Positions 17,469-24,536 of a stretch of 28,409 nucleotides of DNA are shown here, one piece after another; the first letter of the stretch is position 1, and the number at the start of each line of letters is the position of its first letter. Under the pieces are notes generated by a model. That model saw only the letters and a program-made list of their open reading frames with translations. It did not search any database and was not told the DNA's origin. Location: NCBI GenBank assembly GCA_025997715.1, contig BNUY01000018.1, positions 1-28,409 on the forward strand, written 5' to 3'. The position numbers and the translations under genes are program-made. Source of the stretch: Spirochaetia bacterium. GTDB lineage: Bacteria; Spirochaetota; Spirochaetia; Treponematales; Breznakiellaceae.

Positions 17469-19357
17469 CAGACGAACAATCAAAGCCGTCACTGGAAAAA
17501 GAACGTAACAGGCGGCTCATCATTTTCTTTTCCATTTTTGCCCTCCTCAGCATCGCCGTCCTGATACGCTACGCCATACTTATGCTGAGCCCGTCGGACC
17601 CAACAGCCGCCGCCGCCGCCAAGCCCTTTGTGGAGCGGGGCCCTATCCTGGACCGCAACGGCCGGGTTCTGGCCCTGCAAACCCGGCTGGGCAATATCAC
17701 CGTGTGGCGTCCGGACGTTATTGACCGGGAAGTGTTGAGCCGGGACCTCTCCCCCATCCTGGGCATCCCCGCGGTGACGATTGAATCCCGCATCGCATCC
17801 TCCTCCACCGACTTTATCTACCTTAAAAAACAGGTGGAGCAGTCGACGATCCGGGAAATCGAAAACCTCAAGGCCGAAGGGCGTCTAAGAGGCATTGGTA
17901 TTGAGGCCATCGTAGGCCGCATCTACCCGGAAAAACATCTGGCAAGCCAGATCATCGGCTTTGTGGGGAATGAAAACAACAACGGCCTTGCGGGGATAGA
18001 GTACGCCCTGGAATCCGAGCTTTCCCCCCCGGCGGTAAAGGCCGCGGGGGGGGCGGGGAACCAGGTATTTCTCACCATTGACGAAACTGTCCAGCACATC
18101 CTGGAGGACATCGGGGAGCGCCTCCGCCAGGAAAACCAGGCCGAGGCGGTACTCTTCATCGCCATGGACCCCCGCACCGGGGACATCCTGGGGTCCGCAT
18201 CCCTCCCGGACTTTGACCCCAACGATCTTAACTCCTCGGATGAATCCTCCCGGATGGATCGCCCTGCTATCTGGTCCTATGAGCCGGGTTCGGTCTTTAA
18301 GGTATTTACCATGGCCGCCCTGCTGGAGGCCGGGGCGATCGCGAACAACACCGTCTTTATGTGTAACGGCCGCTATGAACGGGTCACCAACCGGGGAGAA
18401 CCGGTGGTGATCAACTGCCTTGGAGCTCACGGTCCCGTAACGGTTCGGGATATTATCATCAAATCCTGTAACGCCGGGGCGGCCTACGCGGCGGACAAAC
18501 TAGGGGCGGAGGCTTTTTACGAAATGCTCAAGGACTTCGGTTTCGGCGCCCGGACCGGCGCGGGGAATCCCGGGGAGTCCGTCGGCTACCTCCTTTCCCC
18601 GGATAGCTGGTCCGCCCGGAGCAAACCGACCATCGCCATGGGCCAGGAAATCTCCGTTTCCGCCCTTCAAATGGTCCAGGCCGCCTCTGCGGTGGCAAAC
18701 GACGGGGTCCTGGTCCCCCCCCGGCTTGTCTCCCGGATCGTTTCACCCAAGGGGGAGATCATCCGCTCCAATCAGGCAGAGCAAGGCTGGCGTATCCTCA
18801 GTCCGGAAACCGCCCGGGCCATGCGGTCCTACATGGTGGACGTAACCAGTGACATCGGCACCGGCTGGCGGGCCAACATCCGGGACCTGTCCCTGGCGGT
18901 AAAGACCGGCACCGCCGAAATGATAGACCCAACGACCAATGCCTATTCCAAAACGGACTTCATCGCCAGTTGCATTGCCCTGCTCCCCGCTGAAAACCCT
19001 TCGCTCGTTCTCTACCTGGCTATCGTAAAACCCCGGGGGGATTACCTGGGGGGCCGTATCGCCGCCGCGCCCATCCGGGAAGCCGCGGAAGCCCTGGTTG
19101 ATTACCTGGGCATCCCCCGGGGCCGGAACCCGCAAATCATCCACCCCGGTTTCATAAGCCCGGACCTGCCCCACAACCCCGTGGTAGACACCGTGGTCCC
19201 CAACTTCGGCGGTTATTCCAAACGGGAACTCCTCCCCCTGCTCTTCCGGAAGGATCTCCGCATAGAAATCTCCGGTGAGGGCTATGTCCACCGCCAAAGC
19301 CCCCCGCCGGGAACCCCCCTGGACAGTAATACGGTCATCATCCTTGAACTCGAATAG
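17465..19357 (+). CDS. ftsI: Class B penicillin-binding protein (FtsI/PBP2-like transpeptidase)
   Basis: A 630-aa septal-type peptidoglycan transpeptidase. A cytoplasmic tail and one membrane anchor (about 20-43) precede the N-terminal dimerisation domain (FVERGPILDRNGRVLALQT, the typical RGxIxDRNG motif). The transpeptidase domain has the SxxK Ser in YEPGSVFKVFTMAALLEAG near 279, the SxN motif in IIKSCNAGAAYA near 337 and KTG in LAVKTGTAEMIDP near 481. The C-terminus (about 565-630) is a PASTA-like domain (VVPNFGGYSKRELLPLLF...). Translation is coupled to the signal peptidase gene by the ATGA overlap. The PASTA domain suggests FtsI/SpoVD-type rather than elongation PBP2; no ftsW or mur genes are visible here to confirm. 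Confidence 0.93.
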   Translation: MTDEQSKPSLEKERNRRLIIFFSIFALLSIAVLIRYAILMLSPSDPTAAAAAKPFVERGPILDRNGRVLALQTRLGNITVWRPDVIDREVLSRDLSPILGIPAVTIESRIASSSTDFIYLKKQVEQSTIREIENLKAEGRLRGIGIEAIVGRIYPEKHLASQIIGFVGNENNNGLAGIEYALESELSPPAVKAAGGAGNQVFLTIDETVQHILEDIGERLRQENQAEAVLFIAMDPRTGDILGSASLPDFDPNDLNSSDESSRMDRPAIWSYEPGSVFKVFTMAALLEAGAIANNTVFMCNGRYERVTNRGEPVVINCLGAHGPVTVRDIIIKSCNAGAAYAADKLGAEAFYEMLKDFGFGARTGAGNPGESVGYLLSPDSWSARSKPTIAMGQEISVSALQMVQAASAVANDGVLVPPRLVSRIVSPKGEIIRSNQAEQGWRILSPETARAMRSYMVDVTSDIGTGWRANIRDLSLAVKTGTAEMIDPTTNAYSKTDFIASCIALLPAENPSLVLYLAIVKPRGDYLGGRIAAAPIREAAEALVDYLGIPRGRNPQIIHPGFISPDLPHNPVVDTVVPNFGGYSKRELLPLLFRKDLRIEISGEGYVHRQSPPPGTPLDSNTVIILELE

Positions 19358-21197
19358 CGCCGAACATTTCGGCTTTTGGGATGCTAATCTCCGGGTCATT
19401 GAGGCCCACTACCCCGGTTTGGCGGCGCAGTTCACCGCAAAGGATGAACTCTCGGAAACGGATATCCGCCTTGAAAGCGCCGCCGCCGGGGACCCTACCC
19501 TTCTGGTACGGGGTATCCACGTCCATTCCCCCCGTGACCCGGTTCGGGAAGGCCGGCGGCTGGGCGCAGCCCTTGAAGGGGACGGCCCGATCTTCGTTCT
19601 GGGTTTCGGCCTGGGGTACGCCGCGGAAGCCGCCGCAGCAGCCGCCCCGGACCGGCCGGTCATCGTGGTGGAACGGCATCCCCTCATCCTGAAAAAAGCC
19701 TTCGAGTGCCGGGACCTCCGGGCCTTTCTTACGGAATACCAGGTTCTTTTTGTCCTGGGCGGCAGCGGGGAGGCCATCACCGGGGCACTGCAACTCCTCA
19801 GTACCGGCGCCATCGCCCTGGTTCGGAACCGCGCCCTCTTAAACCTGGACGAGGAATGGTATGCCCAAATAGAAGCGCGGATACGGGCATGGTCCACCCG
19901 GGAAGACGTGAACATGGCCACCCTCAGACGGTTCGGGAAACGCTGGGTACGCAACCTGGCGGTGAACAGGGAAGCTATCCGGGATCTGCCCGGCATATCC
20001 CGCCTAAAAGGGCGCCTGGCGCCTTTTCCGGTACTCCTGGCGGCGGCCGGTCCCTCCCTGGACAGCCTGGCCCACCTGCTGCCGGAACTGGCAAGACGGG
20101 CGGTGGTTGTGGCGGTGGACACCTGTCAACGGCTGCTCCTTTCCCAGGGGGTGGCCCCGGACTTTACCGTGGTGGTGGACCCCCAATACTGGAACGCCCG
20201 CCACCTGGACCGCGCCCCGGCCCCAAAAACCTGCCTTATCACCGAATCCACGGTCTACCCGGCGGTGTTCCATGAACCTTTTGCCCGGGCTTTCCTCTGC
20301 TCCTCCCTGTTCCCCCTGGGGCGCTTCATTGAGGACCGGCTTGATGAAGGTAAGGGCAGCCTCGGCGCGGGAGGTTCCGTGGCCACCACCGCCTGGGATT
20401 TTGCCCGAACCCTGGGAGACAGTAGCTTCCTTGTGAGCAGTAACTCCCTTGGCGGCAGTATCTGGGCAGCCGGCCTGGACCTTGCCTACCCGAACCTGAA
20501 AACCCACTTCCGGGGGGCTCTCTTTGAAACCCGCTCCCTGGCGGAATCCCGCCGGTTTGACCCCGCCGAAACTTGGTCCGTCCGCGCCCTCCGTGACGGC
20601 CACCCCTTTACGGCCCCCTCTGCGTCCGGCGGCGTGGTACCCACGGACAAACGGCTCTCCCTCTACGCAAGCTGGTTTGAAGCCCAGTTCCGCCGGTACC
20701 CGGAAACCAAAACCTACAGCCTTTCCCCGGAGGGCCTGGCCATCCCCGGCTTCCCGGTCAGGCCCGTGGAGGAACTCCTCGCCCTCCCCCCCCGGCGCAC
20801 CGAAATTGACCGGGCCCTGGCGGAAACCTTCGCCCGCATCGACGCCGAATTCAATGCCCCGGCGAAACGGGAAGACCGGGCGGCCCGGTACGATACCGCC
20901 TGCAAAGACCTCCTTGCGGGACTGGAAACCCTCAAAACCCTGGCGGCAGAATCGGCGGAGCTGGCGGAAAAGGCCATCCCCCGGGACCGCCTCATCAAGG
21001 CCCTGGGAACGGTAAACCGCCGTATCATGGAAAGCGAAGTGAAGGATGTGGCGGGCTTCCTTTTCCCCCCCATTGCGGAACTGGAAGCGGGCTTGGCAAG
21101 CACGGACCCCTACGGGCGATACCGGGAACTATCGGCAAAACTCTACCGATCCCTGGCGGAGGCTGTGGAATACCACCTCACGATTCTCGGCCGGTAA
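19344..21197 (+). CDS. DUF115 / MptE-like motility-associated (MAF) protein
   Basis: About 617 aa. The central region (about 210-400) has the hallmarks of the MAF/DUF115 family: LLAAAGPSLDSLAHLLPEL, VVAVDTCQRLLLSQGVAPDF, VVVDPQYWNARHLD and GAGGSVATTAWDFARTLG. MAF proteins are linked to glycosylation of flagellin, and several spirochaetes carry long members like this. No flagellar gene is nearby. Starts at GTG 19275 or ATG 19284 would overlap ftsI by more than 70 nt. TTG 19344, 14 nt before the ftsI stop, puts FWDANLRVIEAHYPGLAAQF close to the N-terminus, which I take as the family's usual arrangement, so I chose it; the ribosome site is weak. The C-terminal 150 residues are helical and Glu/Ala/Lys-rich. 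Confidence 0.82.
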   Translation: MNSNSAEHFGFWDANLRVIEAHYPGLAAQFTAKDELSETDIRLESAAAGDPTLLVRGIHVHSPRDPVREGRRLGAALEGDGPIFVLGFGLGYAAEAAAAAAPDRPVIVVERHPLILKKAFECRDLRAFLTEYQVLFVLGGSGEAITGALQLLSTGAIALVRNRALLNLDEEWYAQIEARIRAWSTREDVNMATLRRFGKRWVRNLAVNREAIRDLPGISRLKGRLAPFPVLLAAAGPSLDSLAHLLPELARRAVVVAVDTCQRLLLSQGVAPDFTVVVDPQYWNARHLDRAPAPKTCLITESTVYPAVFHEPFARAFLCSSLFPLGRFIEDRLDEGKGSLGAGGSVATTAWDFARTLGDSSFLVSSNSLGGSIWAAGLDLAYPNLKTHFRGALFETRSLAESRRFDPAETWSVRALRDGHPFTAPSASGGVVPTDKRLSLYASWFEAQFRRYPETKTYSLSPEGLAIPGFPVRPVEELLALPPRRTEIDRALAETFARIDAEFNAPAKREDRAARYDTACKDLLAGLETLKTLAAESAELAEKAIPRDRLIKALGTVNRRIMESEVKDVAGFLFPPIAELEAGLASTDPYGRYRELSAKLYRSLAEAVEYHLTILGR

Positions 21198-21200
21198 GAG

Positions 21201-21260
21201 ATAGGAAGAATTTTTAACCGGGCAAAGGCGAATAAAAAGAGAAGGGAGACCGCAGGACCT
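21201..21260 (+). repeat. Interspersed repeat copy, left flank of toxin-antitoxin pair
   Basis: ATAGGAAGAAT (21201-21211), a TTTAACCGGGCAAAGGCG segment, and AGACCGCAG (21247-21255) recur in inverted orientation at 22089-22123. The AACCGNNCAAAGGCG core also resembles the sequence at 28350-28365. It lies between convergent genes. Confidence 0.45.
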
Positions 21261-21309
21261 ATGGCGGCGGGGGGTATGGGGGAATCCAATGCCGCCTGCT
21301 GGGCACGGT

Positions 21310-21726
21310 TCAATTGCCATATTTTATCAAGAAATCTTCCGGTGATATTGCCGGTATGGGTGAATTGACAAAATCATCGGCATTTCTGGTGATAATGTAG
21401 TCCGCAGTTTCCCTTTGGGATGTGGCGCTAATCACGGCATCTTCAAAGTCTCCAATAGGAGAAACAGTAGCGGTGTAAATATCCTGAATTGTGGTATCCA
21501 CAAGCGTGAGCGTTTCCAATAGATCAATAACCGCGTTTAAGGCTTGCCGGGAATCTTTCCGGCTTTTTCGTACAATATAGTACACATCCGTAATTGAACT
21601 TGCGCCAATGATACCGTCAATCTGTCCATCTATGACCATTAAGAATACATCCCCGGAATATTGCACATGGGGCTGACGCTGTTCGAGGATGTCAATTACG
21701 ATGTTCGTATCAATATAGACCTTCAT
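21310..21726 (-). CDS. PIN-domain ribonuclease toxin (VapC-like)
   Basis: A 138-aa PIN-domain protein, the RNase component of a type II toxin-antitoxin pair. The first acidic residue is in VYIDTNIVIDIL (Asp 6). The central acidic pair lies in IGDFEDAVISATSQRE (about 93-97), and the distal Asp in YIITRNADDFVNS (about 115-118). These match the magnesium-binding set of the family, so it is probably active. It overlaps the upstream antitoxin gene by 1 nt (TAATG). The long helix SRQALNAVIDLLETLTLVD fits the PIN_3 group. The RNA target is unknown. Confidence 0.88.
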   Translation of the reverse strand: MKVYIDTNIVIDILEQRQPHVQYSGDVFLMVIDGQIDGIIGASSITDVYYIVRKSRKDSRQALNAVIDLLETLTLVDTTIQDIYTATVSPIGDFEDAVISATSQRETADYIITRNADDFVNSPIPAISPEDFLIKYGN

Positions 21727-21977
21727 TACCTGGACAACCGTTCTTCCCGCGCTTCTTCGAGGGAGATCGGGTTATCCGCCGTAAGTCCTATAAGCCGGTT
21801 GAAAGCGGCGTGCTTTTTTTCCTTTTCCGCCTTAGATACCGCCTCTTTTGGCGTGGTATTCTGCATTGTTATCTTTTGTTCTTCCTTCCGAACCGATCCG
21901 ATGATTTTCTCTGCAAGACGTATTCTCTGATTAACCGGCAGTAAGGTAATTTCCTCTAAAATGTCCAGTGTTTCCAT
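21726..21977 (-). CDS. Antitoxin partner of the PIN toxin
   Basis: An 83-aa protein encoded directly before the toxin with 1-nt overlap. The N-terminal 35 residues (DILEEITLLPVNQRIRLAEKIIGS) form a helical unit like the small antitoxins that precede PIN toxins. A Lys/Glu-rich linker follows, then a C-terminal piece (FNRLIGLTADNPISLEEARE) likely to wrap the toxin. No classic AbrB or ribbon-helix-helix motif is evident. Ribosome site AAGGAAAGG precedes ATG 21977. Identification rests on position, size and composition more than on a recognised domain. A strong promoter and palindrome lie upstream. Confidence 0.75.
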   Translation of the reverse strand: METLDILEEITLLPVNQRIRLAEKIIGSVRKEEQKITMQNTTPKEAVSKAEKEKKHAAFNRLIGLTADNPISLEEAREERLSR

Positions 21978-21996
21978 TGCCTTTCCTTATTGATGG

Positions 21997-22025
21997 ATCA
22001 TGCCGGACCCTAGGCCTTGTGTCAA
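21997..22025 (-). promoter_or_regulatory. Promoter of the toxin-antitoxin operon
   Basis: TTGACA (plus 22020-22025), a 17-nt spacer and CATGAT (plus 21997-22002) on the minus strand lie 20 nt before the antitoxin start. The -35 is perfect; the -10 matches 4 of 6. Confidence 0.6.
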
Positions 22026-22029
22026 TGAC

Positions 22030-22039
22030 GTGACGTCAC
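22030..22039. promoter_or_regulatory. Palindrome GTGACGTCAC, candidate autoregulatory operator
   Basis: A perfect 10-bp palindrome begins 4 nt upstream of the -35 box of the toxin-antitoxin promoter, with further TGACG units beside it. Antitoxin-toxin complexes usually bind such sites; binding here is inferred from position. Confidence 0.45.
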
Positions 22040-22064
22040 TGCTGTCCATTCCCTTGACGGCTCG

Positions 22065-22123
22065 CCGCAGACCAATCAGACCTATGGTCTGCGGTCTGAC
22101 GGTGCGGTTGATATTCTTCCTAT
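22065..22123 (-). repeat. Stem-loop and interspersed repeat copy, right flank of toxin-antitoxin pair
   Basis: A perfect 10-bp stem (CCGCAGACCA at 22065-22074 and its complement at 22085-22094) has a 10-nt loop. It is followed by CTGCGGTCT (22089-22097) and ATTCTTCCTAT (22113-22123), the reverse complements of segments at 21247-21255 and 21201-21211. The toxin-antitoxin pair thus sits between inverted copies of the same short repeat. Confidence 0.5.
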
Positions 22124-22202
22124 TTTTTTAGGCTCTGTTCCATGACGTGTCACCCAATAAAAGGACATAAGTTTTACTTACATAGTAGGTATGGGGGACA
22201 GA

Positions 22203-22337
22203 ATGGCGAGTAAAATAGATATTTGTGAACATTTTGGGATGGGTGATTGTGATAATTGCAGCATAGCCGACCAATGCCCCCTTCCAGAAGCGTATGGAGA
22301 GTATGAAGAGTCCTATGATGACGAAAATACTCAGTAA
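22203..22337 (+). CDS. Small four-cysteine acidic protein, 44 aa
   Basis: ATG 22203 has GGGGGA about six nt upstream; an in-frame ATG at 22191 would add four residues but has a weaker ribosome site. The product contains four cysteines as C-x8-C-x2-C-x5-C (ICEHFGMGDCDNCSIADQCP) plus one His, suited to binding zinc or an iron-sulfur cluster. The tail is very acidic and Tyr-rich (EAYGEYEESYDDENTQ). It ends 11 nt from the convergent ATPase stop. Too short for routine calling, but the ribosome site and regular Cys spacing argue that it is real. The family is unknown to me. Its only plus-strand company is the repeat upstream. Confidence 0.6.
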   Translation: MASKIDICEHFGMGDCDNCSIADQCPLPEAYGEYEESYDDENTQ

Positions 22338-22348
22338 TAGGTGACGCT

Positions 22349-23140
22349 TTATGGAACAGAGCCTTTTTTTAGTGGTTCCACGGTAAACTCCAGCCCTATG
22401 GCCTCCAGGATGGTCCGCTTAAACCGGGCAAACTCCGGCGAAATAGGGAAGTCCCGGGACCGCGGCCGGGGCGGAAGGATGTCGATGCACTCCGTGATCC
22501 GGCCCGGCTTGCCCTTCAGGATGTAGACCCGGTCCGAGAGGCCTACCGCCTCCTCCACATCATGGGTGATGAAGAGGGTGGAAAGGCCCATCTCAGCGGC
22601 TATCCCCTGGTACCAGTTCTGCATGGTGATCCGGGTAAGTGCGTCCAGAGCCGAGAAGGGCTCGTCCAGGAGGATCACCGCCTTCCGCAGACCTTTGGTC
22701 AGAGGCATACAGGTCCGCAGTAATGCTGCGCGTTGACGCATGCCCCCGGAAAGCTCCCGGGGGTATTTGTTTTCATACCCCCCCAGGCCGAAGCGGGGGA
22801 AAAAGGGGGCGGCGTATTCACGGGCTTCCCCTTTGTTCATGCCCCGAATAACCAGGGGGAGGATCACGTTGTCCAGGACGGTGCGATGGTGGAGAAGCAG
22901 GTCCTTTTGGAGCATATAGCTGACCCTGCCGGAGATTCCCGTAATATCCTCCCCGGAGAGGAGAACCCGGCCGGCCTCGGGGCGATCCACCCCGGAAAGG
23001 ACATTGAAAAGGGTGGTCTTGCCCACCCCCGAGGGGCCCAGGAGGGACACGAAGCCCCCCTGAAACAGTTCAAGGTTTATATCTTCTACCACCGGTTCCC
23101 GGTTATAGCATTTGGTGATCCCCTCGCAGGAAAAAAGCAT
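22349..23140 (-). CDS. thiZ: ABC transporter ATPase for thiamine precursor (ThiZ-like)
   Basis: A 263-aa nitrate/sulfonate/taurine-type ATPase that powers import through the permease at 24509. It has Walker A GPSGVGKTTLFN near 37, Q-loop SYMLQKDLLLHH, signature LSGGMRQRAALLRT, Walker B AVILLDEPFSALD and switch His in LFITHDVEEAVGLSD. ATG 23140 follows the binding-protein stop by 10 nt, with AAGGCGG in front. The frame is open 68 codons further upstream inside the binding-protein gene, but that extension is not ATPase-like. It is the last gene of the TPP-riboswitch operon, so the substrate is inferred to be a thiamine pyrimidine (HMP or its formyl-amino precursor) or thiamine. Confidence 0.9.
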   Translation of the reverse strand: MLFSCEGITKCYNREPVVEDINLELFQGGFVSLLGPSGVGKTTLFNVLSGVDRPEAGRVLLSGEDITGISGRVSYMLQKDLLLHHRTVLDNVILPLVIRGMNKGEAREYAAPFFPRFGLGGYENKYPRELSGGMRQRAALLRTCMPLTKGLRKAVILLDEPFSALDALTRITMQNWYQGIAAEMGLSTLFITHDVEEAVGLSDRVYILKGKPGRITECIDILPPRPRSRDFPISPEFARFKRTILEAIGLEFTVEPLKKGSVP

Positions 23141-23150
23141 ACGCGCCGCC

Positions 23151-24128
23151 TTAGGGTAAATACTCGTTGGTAAATCCCTGGGTGGAGATATCCTTTTCCA
23201 AAAGCCCCTGCTCAAACATCCAGCGGTAGAATGCCCCCCAGCGCTTCCCGTCGATTTCCCCCCAGCGGCCGGCATCACCCCGGTATTGCCCCGCCAGATA
23301 TTCCTGGCTGCGGCGGACCAGGGCCGCATCAAGCTCCGGGGCATATTTCAGGAGGATGTCCGCAGCCTCCGCCGGGCGCTCAATGGCAAATTCATAGCCC
23401 CGGCTTACCGCCCGGAGAAACGCCTTTACCTCATCCGGTTTGGCTGCGGCATAGGCGGTGTTGGTCACCAGCACCGGGGTATAGAAATCGAAGGTGGGGT
23501 TTACCTTCCCCAGATCCAGGTAATTGATAGCCGTCCCCCGGATCTCCGCCGCGATGCCGTCCCAGGCGTAGTATATCCAGATGGCGTCCACATCCGTAGA
23601 CAGCGCCGAAAACGCATCGGTGGCCGAGTTGGGGATCATCTGTACCGCCTGGAAATCCCCGCCGTCCCCCTCAACGATGGTGCGGATGATCCCGGTAACC
23701 AGGGGCGTTTCCCAGGTGGCGTACCGTTTTCCCGCCAAGTCCCGTGGCCGGAGAATCCCCGCTTTAGCCAGGGACATGATCCCCGACGTGTTGTGGTTGA
23801 TGATGGCCGCCACCGCCGTTACGGGCAAGGCGTCCCGGTCCCGTCCTATGGCGGGTCCCATGGACTCCTGGAAATCCACCGCATACTCGGCGTTCCCCGC
23901 CGCCAGGAGCAGCAAGGCCCCATCCTCCGGGGGCTGCATAATTTCCACCCGGAGCCCTTCACCGGCAAAGTAGCCTTTTTCCAGGGCAACGTAGAGGCCG
24001 GTATGGTTGGTGTTCGGGGTCCAATCCAGCACCACCCGAATAGATCCCGCCTCCTGTTTCCGTCCCCGGCACCCCGCCAGGGTAAGTACGCACAGAATCA
24101 CTGTAAACACAAAACGTCTTTTCATCAT
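23151..24128 (-). CDS. thiY: Thiamine-pyrimidine-binding lipoprotein (ThiY/NMT1 family)
   Basis: About 325 aa. ATG 24128 or 24125 follows AGGAG by 4 or 7 nt. The lipoprotein signal is VFTVILCVLTLAGC, with Cys near residue 19. The mature protein begins IRVVLDWTPNTNHTGLYVAL, the strongly conserved NMT1/ThiY opening, followed by KGYFAGEGLRVEIMQPPEDG and a region like the pyrimidine-binding family (VTAVAAIINHNTSGIMSLAK). It captures the substrate at the inner membrane and hands it to the permease. The frame stays open for 132 codons upstream of this start, but that stretch has a composition unlike a signal or domain. It is separated from the permease gene by 380 nt. Confidence 0.92.
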   Translation of the reverse strand: MMKRRFVFTVILCVLTLAGCRGRKQEAGSIRVVLDWTPNTNHTGLYVALEKGYFAGEGLRVEIMQPPEDGALLLLAAGNAEYAVDFQESMGPAIGRDRDALPVTAVAAIINHNTSGIMSLAKAGILRPRDLAGKRYATWETPLVTGIIRTIVEGDGGDFQAVQMIPNSATDAFSALSTDVDAIWIYYAWDGIAAEIRGTAINYLDLGKVNPTFDFYTPVLVTNTAYAAAKPDEVKAFLRAVSRGYEFAIERPAEAADILLKYAPELDAALVRRSQEYLAGQYRGDAGRWGEIDGKRWGAFYRWMFEQGLLEKDISTQGFTNEYLP

Positions 24129-24401
24129 GAAACTCCTATAAATTATTTTATGGTAAAGCCGGGAGGGGAGGGGCATGCCGGTCCTCATGCTGTTGGGGGA
24201 ATCTGCTCCCGGAGCCCGGCCCCAGGGGGCCTGAATAGGTCTCCGTACCGACCCTTGCGCAAGCAAGTTCTTGAGACATCCAAATGCATTCGACCCGCCA
24301 CGCCCATCCCCTCCCGCTGCGCCAACACTATATCGCTCAATACCGCTTCCCTGTTCGCTCCGTAACATCTTCTCTTCCCCCATCACCGCCTGCGCGCCCC
24401 G
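24129..24401. other. Unassigned 273-nt part of the thiX-thiY intergenic gap
   Basis: No supported gene. On the minus strand the thiY frame is open right through this stretch and would encode a Gly/Arg/Ser-rich sequence (containing RYSVGAAGGDGRGGSNAFG) with no known motif. It is GC-rich with several short inverted repeats. It could be an interspersed repeat or an mRNA processing region. The 380-nt gap inside an otherwise tightly packed operon suggests an insertion together with the element at 24402-24536. Confidence 0.5.
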
Positions 24402-24536
24402 TGAGAAAAGAATATGCCCCCAACAATAGTATTGGGGGTGGCAGTGGAAAAACATAGGGGGGACCCTCCGGGGGGTCCCTATGTTTTTCCGCTGACAGGA
24501 CCCCCTATCTAGCGATACGGGCATATTCTTTTCTCA
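24402..24536. repeat. 135-bp MITE-like palindromic element with 18-bp terminal inverted repeats
   Basis: TGAGAAAAGAATATGCCC at 24402-24419 is exactly complementary to 24519-24536. Between them are a 7-bp hairpin (CCCCCAA / TTGGGGG, 24417-24438) and a long one at about 24442-24495, in which GGAAAAACATAG pairs with CTATGTTTTTCC and an inner GGACCC pairs with GGGTCC. The right end lies inside the permease gene and encodes its last residues and stop. The layout resembles a miniature inverted-repeat element, though no target-site duplication is obvious. It may also act as an RNA hairpin that sets the ratio of permease to binding protein. Confidence 0.6.

Noticed and set aside
22639..23173. Plus-strand ORFs of 70 and 146 codons within the ATPase gene
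   Set aside because: They are antisense to ATPase motifs and have no ribosome site or recognisable domain.
23286..24365. A 359-codon plus-strand open frame opposite thiY
   Set aside because: It is antisense to a well-supported gene, rich in Arg/Gly/Pro, and has no motif.
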